A stretch of DNA of 64,000 nucleotides from contig JAWLBY010000001.1 of the NCBI GenBank assembly GCA_041687455.1, positions 62,001 to 126,000 on the forward strand. The letters run 5' to 3'. A model generated the notes under the pieces. The model had not been told where the DNA came from. It ran no database searches and saw nothing but the letters and a program-made list of their open reading frames with translations. This DNA is from JAWLBY01 sp041687455. Lineage in GTDB: Bacteria; Pseudomonadota; Gammaproteobacteria; Xanthomonadales; Xanthomonadaceae. A program made the position numbers and the translations under genes. This document shows positions 9,627 to 18,397 of the stretch, one piece after another; positions within the stretch are counted from its first letter, which is position 1, and each line of letters starts with the position of its first letter.

Positions 9627-10985
9627 TCACGCCTCGCGCAGCACGGTCGCCAGCGCGCGACGGTAGTCGTGTTCGATCCGGTCGCGGTCGACATGCCGGC
9701 CATCGCGGACGCGCCACTTTCCGCCGGTCATCACATCGCGGATCAGCGAACGATTGCCGGCGAACACGACGCTGTCGAGCACCCGCTCGAGCGGCCGTTC
9801 GGCCAGTTCGACCGCACGGTCGTCGAGCACGACCAGATCGGCGCGCGCGCCCGGCTGTAACACCGGCCCGGTGATTCCGCTCGCCGCCGCGCCGCCGGCC
9901 AGCGCGTGCCGGAACAGCGATTCCCCACAGCTCGGCTGCGCGGCGCTGGCGGCGATGTTGCGGCGCCGCGCGACCAGCCGCTGACCGTACTCGAGCCAGC
10001 GCAACTCCTCGACCAGCGATACCGACACATGGCTGTCCGAACCGATGCCCCAGCGGCCGCCGGCGGCCTCGAACGCGGGCAGTGGAAAGACGCCGTCGCC
10101 GAGGTTCGCCTCGGTGGTCGGACACAGCGCGACGGTGGCTCTGCTGTGCGCGATGCCACCGATCTCGGCCGCATCCAGATGCGTCGCATGGACCAGGCAC
10201 CAGCGTCCGTCGACGTCGAAACGATCGAGCAGCCACTGCACCGGCCGCGCGCCGCGCAGCGCGACGCACTCGTCGACCTCGGCCGTCTGCTCGCTGATGT
10301 GGATGTGCAGCGGCATGTCACTCGGCAGCGTATCGAGCACGCGGCGCATCGCCGCCTCCGGCACCGCACGCAGGCTGTGGAACGCCGCGCCGAGCGTCAC
10401 GCCGTCGCCGCATTCGCGCTGCAACCGTGCGTGCAGTGCGAGATACGCCTCGGTGTCGAGCCCGAAACGACGTTGCCGCTCGGACAGCGCGCGGCCGTCG
10501 AAGCCGCCGGTCTGGTACAGCGTCGGCAGCAGCACGAGGCGGATGCCGGTCGCGCGCGCTGCCTCGACCAGCGCCAGCGACAGCGCCGCCGGATCGGCAT
10601 ACGGCCGGCCGTCGGGCGCGTTGTGCAGGTAGTGGAACTCGCAGACGCTGGCGTAGCCGGCTTCGAGCATCTCGGCGTACAGCATCGCCGCAATCGCACG
10701 CAGGCTGTCAGGATCGATCCGCCCGGCCAGCGCATACATCAGCTCGCGCCAGGTCCAGAAGCTGTCGTTCGGATCGCCCTGCCGCTCGACCAGCCCGGCC
10801 ATCGCGCGCTGGAACGCATGCGAATGGATGTTGTCGACCGCCGGCAGCACGTAGCGGCCGATCGATTGCGGCGCGGACGACGGCATCGCCGAAGGCGGCC
10901 CGATGCGCCCGTCGGCTTCGATCGACAGCGACACGTCGGATGACCAGCCCGACGGCTGCCAGAGATGAGCGACATGCAGGTTCAT
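9627..10985 (-). CDS. hutF: Formimidoylglutamate deiminase HutF
   Basis: HutF hydrolyses N-formimino-L-glutamate to N-formyl-L-glutamate and ammonia in the five-step histidine pathway. The 452-residue amidohydrolase has the metal site NIHSHAFQRAMAG, then FHYLHN, HIHISEQTAEV, LVHATHL, and the late aspartate in GIGSDSHVS. Length and motif order match HutF rather than guanine deaminase. I placed the start at the ATG at 10985 (MNLHVAHLW); the open frame upstream passes through extragenic repeats. hutI is 1.8 kb away on the other strand. A hutG partner, hutH and hutU are not in the window. Confidence 0.9.
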   Translation of the reverse strand: MNLHVAHLWQPSGWSSDVSLSIEADGRIGPPSAMPSSAPQSIGRYVLPAVDNIHSHAFQRAMAGLVERQGDPNDSFWTWRELMYALAGRIDPDSLRAIAAMLYAEMLEAGYASVCEFHYLHNAPDGRPYADPAALSLALVEAARATGIRLVLLPTLYQTGGFDGRALSERQRRFGLDTEAYLALHARLQRECGDGVTLGAAFHSLRAVPEAAMRRVLDTLPSDMPLHIHISEQTAEVDECVALRGARPVQWLLDRFDVDGRWCLVHATHLDAAEIGGIAHSRATVALCPTTEANLGDGVFPLPAFEAAGGRWGIGSDSHVSVSLVEELRWLEYGQRLVARRRNIAASAAQPSCGESLFRHALAGGAAASGITGPVLQPGARADLVVLDDRAVELAERPLERVLDSVVFAGNRSLIRDVMTGGKWRVRDGRHVDRDRIEHDYRRALATVLREA

Positions 10986-11013
10986 GCCACCAATTGTCGC
11001 ATCGCCCGCGCCC

Positions 11014-11107
11014 CCTGTAGAGCTTGCTTCTGCGGCGACCGCACGGCGTGAGCACACGACGCCGCAGCTCGACGGCACCGGGTCGCCACTGAAGCGGCTC
11101 CTACAGG
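11014..11107. repeat. Extragenic inverted-repeat element (CCTGTAGAGC...GGCTCCTACAGG)
   Basis: CCTGTAGAGCTTGCTTC at 11014-11030 faces GAAGCGGCTCCTACAGG at 11091-11107, an imperfect inverted repeat with about 60 bp between the arms. The arm sequence resembles the GAAGC/GGCTCCCAC elements at 33161-33242 and 42749-42819. It looks like a REP/BIME-type extragenic repeat. Confidence 0.65.
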
Positions 11108-11170
11108 CGACCCGAACGCCGGTTCGCGGAACGTGCAACTTGATGCTGCGACGAGCGATCCCCGCGACCA

Positions 11171-11487
11171 ATCCCGTGTCCCGCGCCGGGCAACTCGGGA
11201 AGCCGTCGGGGAAAGGCGCGATTGTTCGAGGCGATGGAGGGCCGAGTTCGCGCCGGCCGACGGCTTCCGAGTAGCGCAGGGTGAGGCGGGAATCGTTGTT
11301 CCTCAGGAACAACCCGCCGAACGCCCGCACATGAATGTGCGGGCCGGTTGTTGCTCCATGGATGTCTGCTCGCCTTGTGACCAACAGCGCGAGCGGCGCG
11401 GCCCCGGGTGCCTTTCTCTTTGGCTACATTCTTCTTGGCACGCAAGAAAAGTTAGCTCGGGTGGGCCGCAGGCCTGTCCGAAACGCT
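11171..11487 (+). repeat. Long dispersed repeat module with hairpins (copy 1)
   Basis: This stretch aligns with 51236-51460: both open with ATCCCGTGTCCCGCGCCG, continue with GGGGAAAGGCG and GGCCGAGTT, and close with a TCTTTGGCTAC hairpin followed by GGGCCGCAGGCCTG. This copy has an extra internal stretch with two clean hairpins, GTTGTTCC/GGAACAAC near 11295-11313 and CCCGCACA/TGTGCGGG near 11324-11343. The terminal hairpin here is imperfect. I see no coding potential. Confidence 0.7.
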
Positions 11488-11598
11488 CTTGCTCTTGCTG
11501 CCTGCCTTGTCGACCTATCCACAACAAAGAAGAGATCGCGGCTGAAGCGCCGCGATCCTCCCCACTACAATGGCGCATCCTTGCCGCCGCGCCCTACC

Positions 11599-12792
11599 GT
11601 GCCGACCCCATCCCTTCCCGCCCTGTCCGGCATCCGCGTGCTCGAACTGTCGCGCGTGCTGGCCGGGCCGTGGGCCGGCATGACGCTGGCCGATCTCGGC
11701 GCCGACGTGATCAAGCTCGAGCCGCCGGAAGGCGACGACACCCGCGGACTCGGTCCGCCGTTCCTCGACGGCCGCTCGGCCTACTTCGCCTGCTGCAATC
11801 GCAACAAGCGCTCGCTGGTGCTGGACCTGCGCGATCCCGCCAGCCGGCCGGTCGTCGCGCGGCTCGCCGGCTGGGCCGACATCGTGATCGAGAACTACCG
11901 CAGCGGTGTCGCCGAAACGCTCGGCGTCGATTACGCGACGCTGTCGGCGTTGAACCCGCGGCTGATCTACTGTTCGGTTTCCGGCTACGGCCGCGACGGC
12001 TCGGGCGCCCACCGCCCCGGCTACGACTTCGTCGTGCAGGCCGAAGCCGGGCTGATGTCGATCACCGGCGCCACCGACGGCGAACCACAGAAGGTCGGCG
12101 TCGCGGTCGCCGATCTGTTCACCGGCATGAATGCGACCACCGCGATCCTGGCTGCGCTGCATGCGCGCGAACGCAGCGGCGTCGGCCAGAAGATCGAAGT
12201 GTCGCTGTTCGATACGCAACTGCAGATGCTCGCCAACGTCGGCGCCAACGTGCTGTTTTCCGGCACCGAGGCGGCGCGCTTCGGCAACGCCCACGCCAGC
12301 ATCGTTCCGTACCAGGCGTTCGCCGCGGCCGATGGCACACTGGTGGTCGCGGTGGCCAGCGAGAAACTCTGGCATGCATTCTGCGCGGCGCTGGGCGAGC
12401 CACAGTGGGCTGATGACCCGCGTTTTCGGCGCAACGCCGATCGGGTCGTCCATCGCGATGCGCTGGCAGCAGCGATCGCCGAGCGCATCGCCGGCCATCC
12501 GGTGGCCTGGTGGATCGAACGCTTCGACGCCGCCGGCGTACCCGCCGCACCGGTCAATGGCGTCGCCGCCGCGCTCGCGCATCCGCTGACTGCGGAACAC
12601 GGCATGCAGATCGTGATCGACGGCGTGCCGATGCTCGGCAGCCCGCTGCGGCTGTCGCGGACGCCAGTGCAGCATCATCGAGCACCGCCACGGCTCGGCG
12701 CCGACACCGAGGCGATCCTGCATGAACTGGGCCTCGGCCGGTCGACCGACCCTGCCGCGGCCGACCGCGCGATCGGCCACACCGGTTCCTGA
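11599..12792 (+). CDS. Family III CoA-transferase (CaiB/BaiF type)
   Basis: The 397-residue product has the family hallmarks: GIRVLELSRVLAGPWAGM at the N-terminus, LADLGADVIKLEPPEGDDTR, RNKRSLVLDL, a GYDFVVQAEAGLMSITG segment that includes the likely catalytic aspartate, and LLFSGT-like segments later. These enzymes move CoA between carboxylic acids through aspartyl anhydride intermediates; the acids cannot be told from sequence. I chose GTG 11599, just before the conserved LPALSGIRVLEL; TTG 11581 is an in-frame alternative. The open frame extends far upstream through repeat DNA, which I do not think is translated. hutI follows 25 bp later, so the two may be co-transcribed. Confidence 0.85.
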   Translation: MPTPSLPALSGIRVLELSRVLAGPWAGMTLADLGADVIKLEPPEGDDTRGLGPPFLDGRSAYFACCNRNKRSLVLDLRDPASRPVVARLAGWADIVIENYRSGVAETLGVDYATLSALNPRLIYCSVSGYGRDGSGAHRPGYDFVVQAEAGLMSITGATDGEPQKVGVAVADLFTGMNATTAILAALHARERSGVGQKIEVSLFDTQLQMLANVGANVLFSGTEAARFGNAHASIVPYQAFAAADGTLVVAVASEKLWHAFCAALGEPQWADDPRFRRNADRVVHRDALAAAIAERIAGHPVAWWIERFDAAGVPAAPVNGVAAALAHPLTAEHGMQIVIDGVPMLGSPLRLSRTPVQHHRAPPRLGADTEAILHELGLGRSTDPAAADRAIGHTGS

Positions 12793-12817
12793 CCCCCTCC
12801 CCTGCGACGCTTCCGCG

Positions 12818-14041
12818 ATGACTGACGACACGCTGCGAATCCTGCACAACGCGCGCCTCTGCACGCTGGCCGACGACGATGGCTACGGGCTGGTCGATGA
12901 TGGCGCGCTGGCCTGGCGTGGCGCCACCCTGCTCCACGCCGGACCGCGCTCGGCGCTGCCCCCGGACTGCGCCGGCGCCGAATGGATCGATGCCGGCGGT
13001 GCGCTGGTCACGCCGGGCCTGATCGATTGCCATACCCACCTGGTATTCGGCGGCAATCGTTCCGGCGAGTTCGAACTGCGCCTGCAGGGCGCCAGCTACG
13101 AGGCGATCGCGCGCGCCGGTGGCGGCATCCTGTCGACCGTGCGCGCCACCCGCGACGCCGACGACGACGCACTGTTCGCTGCTTCGCTGCCGCGCGCGGC
13201 ACGCCTGCTCGCCGACGGCGTCACGACGATCGAGATCAAGTCCGGCTACGGCCTGACGCTGGAGTCGGAGGCGCGCATGCTGCGTGTCGCTCGCCGCATC
13301 GGCGCCGCAGTTGGCGTCACGGTGCGGACGACCTTTCTCGGCGCGCACGCCTTGCCGCCCGAATTCGCCGGCGACGGCGACCGCTACATCGATACCCTGT
13401 GCCGCGACTGGCTGCCGGCGATCGCCGCCGACGGGCTGGCCGACGCGGTCGATGCGTTCTGCGAAGGCATCGGCTTCACACCGACGCAGACCCGTCGGGT
13501 GTTCGATCGCGCCCGCGCGCTCGGCCTGCCGGTCAAGCTGCACGCCGACCAGTTGAGCGATCTCGGCGGCGCGGCGCTGGTCGCCGACTATGCCGGACTG
13601 TCGGCCGACCACATCGAATTCAGCAACGTCGATGGCATCGCCCGGATGGCGGCGGCAGGCAGCGTCGCCGTGTTGCTGCCCGGTGCGTTCTACGCGCTGC
13701 GCGAAACCCGGCTGCCGCCGATCGCGGCACTGCGCGATCACCGGGTACCGATCGCGGTCGCCACCGACCTGAATCCGGGCACCTCGCCGTTGGGCTCGTT
13801 GCGGCTGGCGATGAACATGGCCTGCACGCTGTTCCGGCTGACCCCGGAAGAAGCACTGCGCGGCGCGACACAGCATGCTGCGCGCGCGCTCGGCCTGTCG
13901 GACCGCGGCCGGCTGATCAGTGGCCAGCGGGCCGACTTCGTCTGCTGGCCGCTGCAGCATCCGGCCGAGCTGAGCTACTGGATCGGCGGCGTGGCGCCGA
14001 GTGCCGTCTATGCCGCGGGCGTCCGTCGCGACCTCCAGTAG
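12818..14041 (+). CDS. hutI: Imidazolonepropionase HutI
   Basis: HutI hydrolyses 4-imidazolone-5-propionate to N-formimino-L-glutamate, the substrate of HutF. The 407-residue amidohydrolase carries TPGLIDCHTHLVFGGNR (metal-binding histidines), RAGGGILSTVRATR, TTIEIKSGYGL, KLHADQLSD, the SADHIEF segment and DLNPGTSPLGS near the end, all typical of HutI. Length is normal. The start at ATG 12818 gives MTDDTLRILHNARL, the expected first strand. It follows the CoA-transferase gene at 25 bp on the same strand. Confidence 0.95.
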   Translation: MTDDTLRILHNARLCTLADDDGYGLVDDGALAWRGATLLHAGPRSALPPDCAGAEWIDAGGALVTPGLIDCHTHLVFGGNRSGEFELRLQGASYEAIARAGGGILSTVRATRDADDDALFAASLPRAARLLADGVTTIEIKSGYGLTLESEARMLRVARRIGAAVGVTVRTTFLGAHALPPEFAGDGDRYIDTLCRDWLPAIAADGLADAVDAFCEGIGFTPTQTRRVFDRARALGLPVKLHADQLSDLGGAALVADYAGLSADHIEFSNVDGIARMAAAGSVAVLLPGAFYALRETRLPPIAALRDHRVPIAVATDLNPGTSPLGSLRLAMNMACTLFRLTPEEALRGATQHAARALGLSDRGRLISGQRADFVCWPLQHPAELSYWIGGVAPSAVYAAGVRRDLQ

Positions 14042-14171
14042 GCAGATCTGTGGCTGGCCGGAAAGTCCTGCGGCCAGTTCATCGAACGGAGGTCATCGTC
14101 GGAGAATCGATCACCTGCACGGCGGCCGGCAGGCTGCAGCGGCCGTCGTGAGCATTCCGGGTCCGCTGACG

Positions 14172-14196
14172 AAAAACGGCCGCAACAGCGGCCGTT
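14172..14196 (-). terminator. Rho-independent terminator of the small secreted protein gene
   Basis: A perfect 9-bp stem, AACGGCCGC (14175-14183) and GCGGCCGTT (14188-14196), with an ACAA-type four-base loop, is followed on the minus strand by a T run (complement of the A run at 14172-14176). It lies about 25 bp past the stop at 14222 and could also slow transcripts from hutI. Confidence 0.8.
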
Positions 14197-14221
14197 CCCG
14201 TCGATCGGTGCAGCCGTCGGC

Positions 14222-14542
14222 TCAGTCGAAATCGAACTCGACTTCGAGATCGTCGTCGCAGAAGTCGAACGGCACCGGCTCGGAGGTTTCGCCACCCGAG
14301 AAGGTCGCGCGGAAATACCACTCGCAGTCCGAATCATCGGTGCTCTCGTCCCAGACCATCTCGACGCTGTCGCCGGATGCGATGCCGCGACCGATGTCGA
14401 ACGTGCCCCAGGACCGTCCGTCCTCGGACACTTCGACCTCGACGATCCGCTGGTCGGAATTGTTGGTCAGCGTGAAGCTGTATTCGGCCAGGGCCGGTGT
14501 GGCGGCTGCTGCCAGCAAAGCAGTCAGAACAAGTCGACGCAT
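14222..14542 (-). CDS. Small acidic secreted protein, function unknown
   Basis: A 106-residue protein. Residues 1-19 (MRRLVLTALLAAAATPALA) are a clear signal peptide. The mature part begins EYSFTLTNNSDQRIVEVEVSE and reads like one small beta-sandwich. It has Cys residues at CEWYF and FDFCDDD that could pair, and it ends in a very acidic tail (CDDDLEVEFDFD). I do not recognise the family. A good terminator follows the stop, so this is a single-gene unit. It is divergent from the response regulator gene at 14823. Confidence 0.75.
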   Translation of the reverse strand: MRRLVLTALLAAAATPALAEYSFTLTNNSDQRIVEVEVSEDGRSWGTFDIGRGIASGDSVEMVWDESTDDSDCEWYFRATFSGGETSEPVPFDFCDDDLEVEFDFD

Positions 14543-14822
14543 TTCGGAACTCCCCTGCGATCCATTCGCCCGCGGATCGTAGCGGTTCACCAGTGGGCTC
14601 CGCCAGCGGCACCGGCGGTTCGTCCGCTCATGGCCGTGATCCGCAGCGTCCCCGGCCGGGCGCGAACGGCCATGCCGACGATGCCGGCGGTCCGGCGGGT
14701 CCGCACGCTTGTCGCCGGAATGTGCTTTCCCCTGCGATAGATCGCCTTCAGACGACACTCCGACCACATGCCCCCGGCGCCCTGTGATCGGGGCCGCGTT
14801 GCGGTTGGAAGGGAGTGGCGGA

Positions 14823-15482
14823 TTGGACCACTGCGCATCGGTGATGTTGGCCAGCGAGCATCGGGTCGTACGCAACGGCCTGCGTTCGCTGATCGAGTGC
14901 GATCCGGCGATGACCGTGTCCGGTGCCTTCGGAACCGGGCACGAGATGCTGCGCGCGCTGGTCGAGGTCGTGCCGGACGTCGCCGTGCTCGATCCCGACC
15001 TGCCGGACATGGACGGCCTGCGCCTGACCGAAGCGATCACCCGCCGCTATCCGTCGGTGAAGCTGCTGGTGCTGTCGCGTCGGCTCGACGGCGCGCACGT
15101 CGCGCAGGCGCTGATGGCCGGCGCGCGCGGCTATGTGACCAAGGACAGCGGCGGCCTCGAAGTGCGCCAGGCGATCCGCTGCCTGCTGCACGGTGGCCGC
15201 TACCTGAATGCCGCGGCTGCGCTGGCCCTGCTCGATGAACTGCCGCGCGGCACGCCATGGACGCAGGCGGCCACGGTGTTCGCGAATCTGAGTCTGCGCG
15301 AGCGGCAGGTCATGATCGAACTGGTGGCCGGCGCGAACGACGCGCTGGTCGCCGATCGGCTGGCGCTGTCGCCGCATGCGATCAGTGCCTATCGCAGTCG
15401 CGTGATGCGCAAGCTGAATGTGCAGGACGATGCCGACCTGCTGCAGCTTGCCGCGCAGCACGGCATCACGAGCGCCGCATGA
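14823..15482 (+). CDS. Orphan NarL/LuxR-type response regulator
   Basis: About 219 residues if translation begins at TTG 14823, which has a GGGAG box about 8 bp upstream; the next in-frame ATG (14844) would cut into the first receiver strand. Residues 5-120 are a receiver domain with phospho-acceptor Asp57 (VLDPDLPDMDG), a Ser at the switch position (LVLSRR) and Lys107 (YVTKDS). The usual acidic pair is altered to Ser11-Glu12 (MLASEH). The C-terminal LuxR helix-turn-helix reads LSLRERQVMIELVAG...ISAYRSRVMRKL. No histidine kinase gene is in the window. The atypical acidic site may change metal binding or phosphorylation. Confidence 0.85.
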   Translation: MDHCASVMLASEHRVVRNGLRSLIECDPAMTVSGAFGTGHEMLRALVEVVPDVAVLDPDLPDMDGLRLTEAITRRYPSVKLLVLSRRLDGAHVAQALMAGARGYVTKDSGGLEVRQAIRCLLHGGRYLNAAAALALLDELPRGTPWTQAATVFANLSLRERQVMIELVAGANDALVADRLALSPHAISAYRSRVMRKLNVQDDADLLQLAAQHGITSAA

Positions 15483-15769
15483 AGACCACCGCAGCGGCAA
15501 TCCGGTCTGCTCTGCCGGTCGAAACGCGACGGCATCCGCGAGCGGCTGCCGCAACCTGCCGGACCCGACGGTCGATCCGGCGCTCACCCTCTCGCTTTGT
15601 GACGCCGGTTCGGTACATGCTCGCGGACGACTGCATGGCCGGCATGCGGGTTTCGCGCGTCATCGATGCGTTCGCGCCGAGGCGCCGTTCAGGGACGAAT
15701 CGGGGCAGGAAACGCGGGATCATTCCCGACTACCACGCCCCGGCATCAGGAGTGGGGCTTTCGAACTGC

Positions 15770-16405
15770 ATGATGGTGTCGAACACCGAAAGGGGCGACC
15801 ACGACGCTCCGCCAGAGCTCGCTGGCGGCACTGCCGGTGGGCCCGACTACGCATCGATGCTGCGGGCAGTGGCCGCGGGCGACCGCAGCGCCGAGGCGGC
15901 CCTGCTGCGAGCTCTGTTGCCGCCGTTGCGTCTGGTGCTGCATCGCCGCTTCGGCGACGACATCGACGACCTGCAGCAGGAAACGCTGCTGATCGTGCTC
16001 GCGTCGGCACGCGAAGGCCGCATCCAGGAACCGCAGGCACTGGTGTATTTCACGCTCGAGACGGCACGCCGGCTGGTCGCCAATGCATCACGCAAGCAGC
16101 AACGGCAGCGGACCGACATCGATGACGAGGCGATCGGCCGGCTCGCGACTTCGATGCCGGCCGGCGACGAACTGCTCGAACGCGCCGATGCCCGACGCCT
16201 GGTGCGCGACGTGCTGCTCAACCTGCCGAATGCCCGCGATCGCGAGATCCTGCAGCGCTACTACCTGGATGAAGAGCCATCGGACTCGCTGCGGGCACGG
16301 TTCTCGATGGACAGCATGCAACTCGGCCGCCTGCTGCACCGGGCACGACAACGATTCGGCGACGCCTGGCGCAGACGGCGTCATGGACCGGCCACAGACG
16401 AGTGA
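15770..16405 (+). CDS. ECF-type RNA polymerase sigma factor
   Basis: The 211-residue product has a region 2 (LHRRFGDDIDDLQQETLLIVL...ARRLV) and a region 4 (LPNARDREILQRYYLDEEPSD, then SMDSMQLGRLLHRARQRF), the two-domain plan of extracytoplasmic-function sigma factors. ATG 15770 follows an AGGAGTGG box; the frame stays open upstream but has no likely start. The 287 bp before it (15483-15769) show no gene. Its stop lies only 13 bp before the GTG of a membrane protein that looks like its anti-sigma factor. The regulon is unknown; the exported CHAT protein gene 3 kb away is a candidate target. Confidence 0.85.
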   Translation: MMVSNTERGDHDAPPELAGGTAGGPDYASMLRAVAAGDRSAEAALLRALLPPLRLVLHRRFGDDIDDLQQETLLIVLASAREGRIQEPQALVYFTLETARRLVANASRKQQRQRTDIDDEAIGRLATSMPAGDELLERADARRLVRDVLLNLPNARDREILQRYYLDEEPSDSLRARFSMDSMQLGRLLHRARQRFGDAWRRRRHGPATDE

Positions 16406-16418
16406 CGGAGATTCGATC

Positions 16419-17033
16419 GTGATCAGCAAATTGACCCCCACCGACAACTGGCAGTTGCGTGCGTGGCGTCGCGGCGAGCTCGACGACGATGCCGCGATCG
16501 CATTCGAATCGCGGCTGTTCTTCGAACCCGGGCTGTTCGAGGCGGCTCGCCTCGACAAACTGCTCGAAGCCGGCTTGCGCGACCAGCCGAGCCCGGCATC
16601 GCGACGTCATCGGCCGCGCCGACGCGCGCTCGAACTGGCCGCTGCGGCCACGCTCGGCGCAGTGGCGGTACTGCCGCTCGCGCTGCATTCGCCGGGTCCG
16701 CAGCCGCTCGGCACCAGCCTCGACTGGGTCAGCATCGGCGCGCGACGCAGCGCCGGCACCGAACCGATGCTGGTCGCCCCGCGAACGGACGCCGCGATGG
16801 TCGCAGTGGAACTGTCGACCGCCGCCGGCGACGGCTCGGTCGTCACCGTCGTGCTGCGTGACGAGACCGGGCACGTCGCCCTGCAGACCGATCCGTTGAC
16901 CGTCCGCGATGGCGCAGTGTCGTTCGCTTTCCCGCGGTTGGCCCTTGCCGATGGCGTCCACGAGATCGAGATCCGCGATCGCGACGACCGGGCGACGACC
17001 ACGCCATTGGCGATCCGCTACCGCCGCCAGTGA
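16419..17033 (+). CDS. Probable membrane anti-sigma factor with periplasmic domain
   Basis: About 204 residues from GTG 16419, which has an ACGGAG box upstream; an ATG at 16383 overlapping the sigma gene is an alternative. Residues 1-50 (WQLRAWRRGELDDDAAIAFE, then LFFEPGLFEAARL) resemble the helical anti-sigma domain that binds ECF factors, without zinc ligands. One membrane segment (LELAAAATLGAVAVLPLAL) lies near residues 62-82, and the rest is a beta-rich domain likely outside the cytoplasm. Gene order and topology suggest it holds the upstream sigma factor inactive until an envelope signal arrives. That role is an inference. Confidence 0.6.
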   Translation: MISKLTPTDNWQLRAWRRGELDDDAAIAFESRLFFEPGLFEAARLDKLLEAGLRDQPSPASRRHRPRRRALELAAAATLGAVAVLPLALHSPGPQPLGTSLDWVSIGARRSAGTEPMLVAPRTDAAMVAVELSTAAGDGSVVTVVLRDETGHVALQTDPLTVRDGAVSFAFPRLALADGVHEIEIRDRDDRATTTPLAIRYRRQ

Positions 17034-17148
17034 CGGCTGCGCCCGGCCGCTCGCGGGCGACGTCCGGAATTATCGAGCAAGCAACGGAGAGCGCGGTCCG
17101 GCGGGCGGACTAGAATCGGCGGAAGTCCTGCTGGATCTGCGAGTCCGG

Positions 17149-18279
17149 ATGCACAGCCCGCCAACCACTGGTTGCCCGTCGTTCGCCAGTGACGAAGAAC
17201 GCTGGGCCGCCGTGCAGGCGCGCCGCCGCGACGCCGACGACCGTTTCGTCTACGCGGTCGCAACCACCGGCGTGTTCTGCCGGCCGTCGTGCCCGAGCCG
17301 TCATGCGCGGCGTGAGAACGTCCGCTTCTTCACCGATGCGGCCGCCGCCGAGAAGGCCGGCTATCGGGCCTGCCGGCGCTGCACGCCGACCGGTCCGGCG
17401 CCCGGCGACCGGCATGCGGCCGCGATCGCGCAGGCCTGCCGCCGGATCGAGCAGGCGAGTGAATTGCCCGATCTCGATGCACTGGCGCAGGCCGCCGGCA
17501 TGAGCCGCTACCACTTCCAGCGCGTGTTCAAGTCACTGGTCGGCGTGACACCCGGCGAGTACGCCCGCGGCCGGCGCGCCGAACGCATGCGTCGGACCCT
17601 GCCGACTTCGCCGAGCGTGACCGATGCGCTGTACGACGCCGGCTACAACGCGAACAGTCGGTTCTACGAACAGTCGCGCCGCTCGCTCGGGATGACGCCG
17701 GGCGCCTACCGCGACGGTGGCCGCGGTACCCGGATCCGGTTCGCGGTGGCCGCGACCACCCTCGGCGCCGTGCTGGTCGCCGCGACCGAGGCCGGCGTCT
17801 GCGCGATCCTGCTCGGCGACGATGCCGATCGTCTGGTCCGCGATATCCAGGACATGTTTCCGAACGCCGAGCTGATCGGGGCCGACCCGGGATTCGAAGC
17901 CACGGTCGCGCGGGTGATCGCCCAGATCGAGGATTCGTCGCGCAGGTTCGACCTGCCGCTCGATGTCCGCGGCAGTGCCTTCCAGATCGAGGTCTGGAAC
18001 GCGCTGTCGAAGATCCCGCACGGCAGCACGGCGACGTATGCCGGGATTGCCGCCGCGCTCGGCCGGCCGAGCGCCGTCCGCGCGGTAGCGCAGGCCTGCG
18101 CGTCGAACCGACTGGCGGTCGTGGTGCCGTGCCACCGGGTGGTCCGCTCGGATGGAAACGTGTCCGGCTATCGCTGGGGCGTCGAGCGCAAGAAGGCGCT
18201 GTTGCAGCGCGAAGCGGCACGCGCCGAAGCGACGCAGTCCGACAGCGCCGACCACACCGCCCGCGCGCCCATCGATTGA
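17149..18279 (+). CDS. ada: Bifunctional DNA repair methyltransferase and transcription activator Ada
   Basis: Ada takes methyl groups from phosphotriesters and O6-methylguanine and then activates alkylation-repair genes. In this 376-residue protein the N-terminal zinc domain has FVYAVATTGVFCRPSCPSR with Cys44, Cys48, and Cys75/Cys78 in CRRC. An AraC-type helix-turn-helix follows (MSRYHFQRVFKSLVGVTPGEY). The C-terminal methyltransferase domain has the VVVPCHRVV active site with Cys328. Length and order match full Ada. ATG 17149 gives MHSPPTTG. A TAGAAT hexamer at 17111-17116 may be its -10 box. No alkA or alkB is next to it. Confidence 0.95.
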   Translation: MHSPPTTGCPSFASDEERWAAVQARRRDADDRFVYAVATTGVFCRPSCPSRHARRENVRFFTDAAAAEKAGYRACRRCTPTGPAPGDRHAAAIAQACRRIEQASELPDLDALAQAAGMSRYHFQRVFKSLVGVTPGEYARGRRAERMRRTLPTSPSVTDALYDAGYNANSRFYEQSRRSLGMTPGAYRDGGRGTRIRFAVAATTLGAVLVAATEAGVCAILLGDDADRLVRDIQDMFPNAELIGADPGFEATVARVIAQIEDSSRRFDLPLDVRGSAFQIEVWNALSKIPHGSTATYAGIAAALGRPSAVRAVAQACASNRLAVVVPCHRVVRSDGNVSGYRWGVERKKALLQREAARAEATQSDSADHTARAPID

Positions 18280-18397
18280 CCGCTGACGCCGGCACCGCCT
18301 GCCAGGGCGGCGCGCGCGAAATCGAAAGCAAGCATCGGAGTGCGCGGCCCTCGACCGGATCCGATCATGCGCCCACCCCCAACCCGTGGAGTGCAGC

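Larger units (their letters stand above)
10986..11598. other. 613-bp non-coding gap between hutF and the CoA-transferase gene
   Basis: No gene is seen here. The gap is almost filled by repeats: an inverted-repeat element at 11014-11107, a longer hairpin-rich module at 11171-11487 shared with 51236-51460, and a fragment (ATCGCGGCTGAAGC, 11535-11548) shared with the elements near 33211 and 42797. Promoters of hutF and of the CoA-transferase gene must lie at its two ends. Confidence 0.6.

Noticed and set aside
11335..11598. N-terminal extension of the CoA-transferase
   Set aside because: The frame is open, but the DNA is part of a dispersed repeat and the family begins at the GIRVLEL segment, so a start near 11599 is more likely.
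15257..15769. Upstream extension of the ECF sigma factor frame
   Set aside because: It overlaps the response regulator out of phase, and the AGGAGTGG box before ATG 15770 fits the usual sigma factor length.
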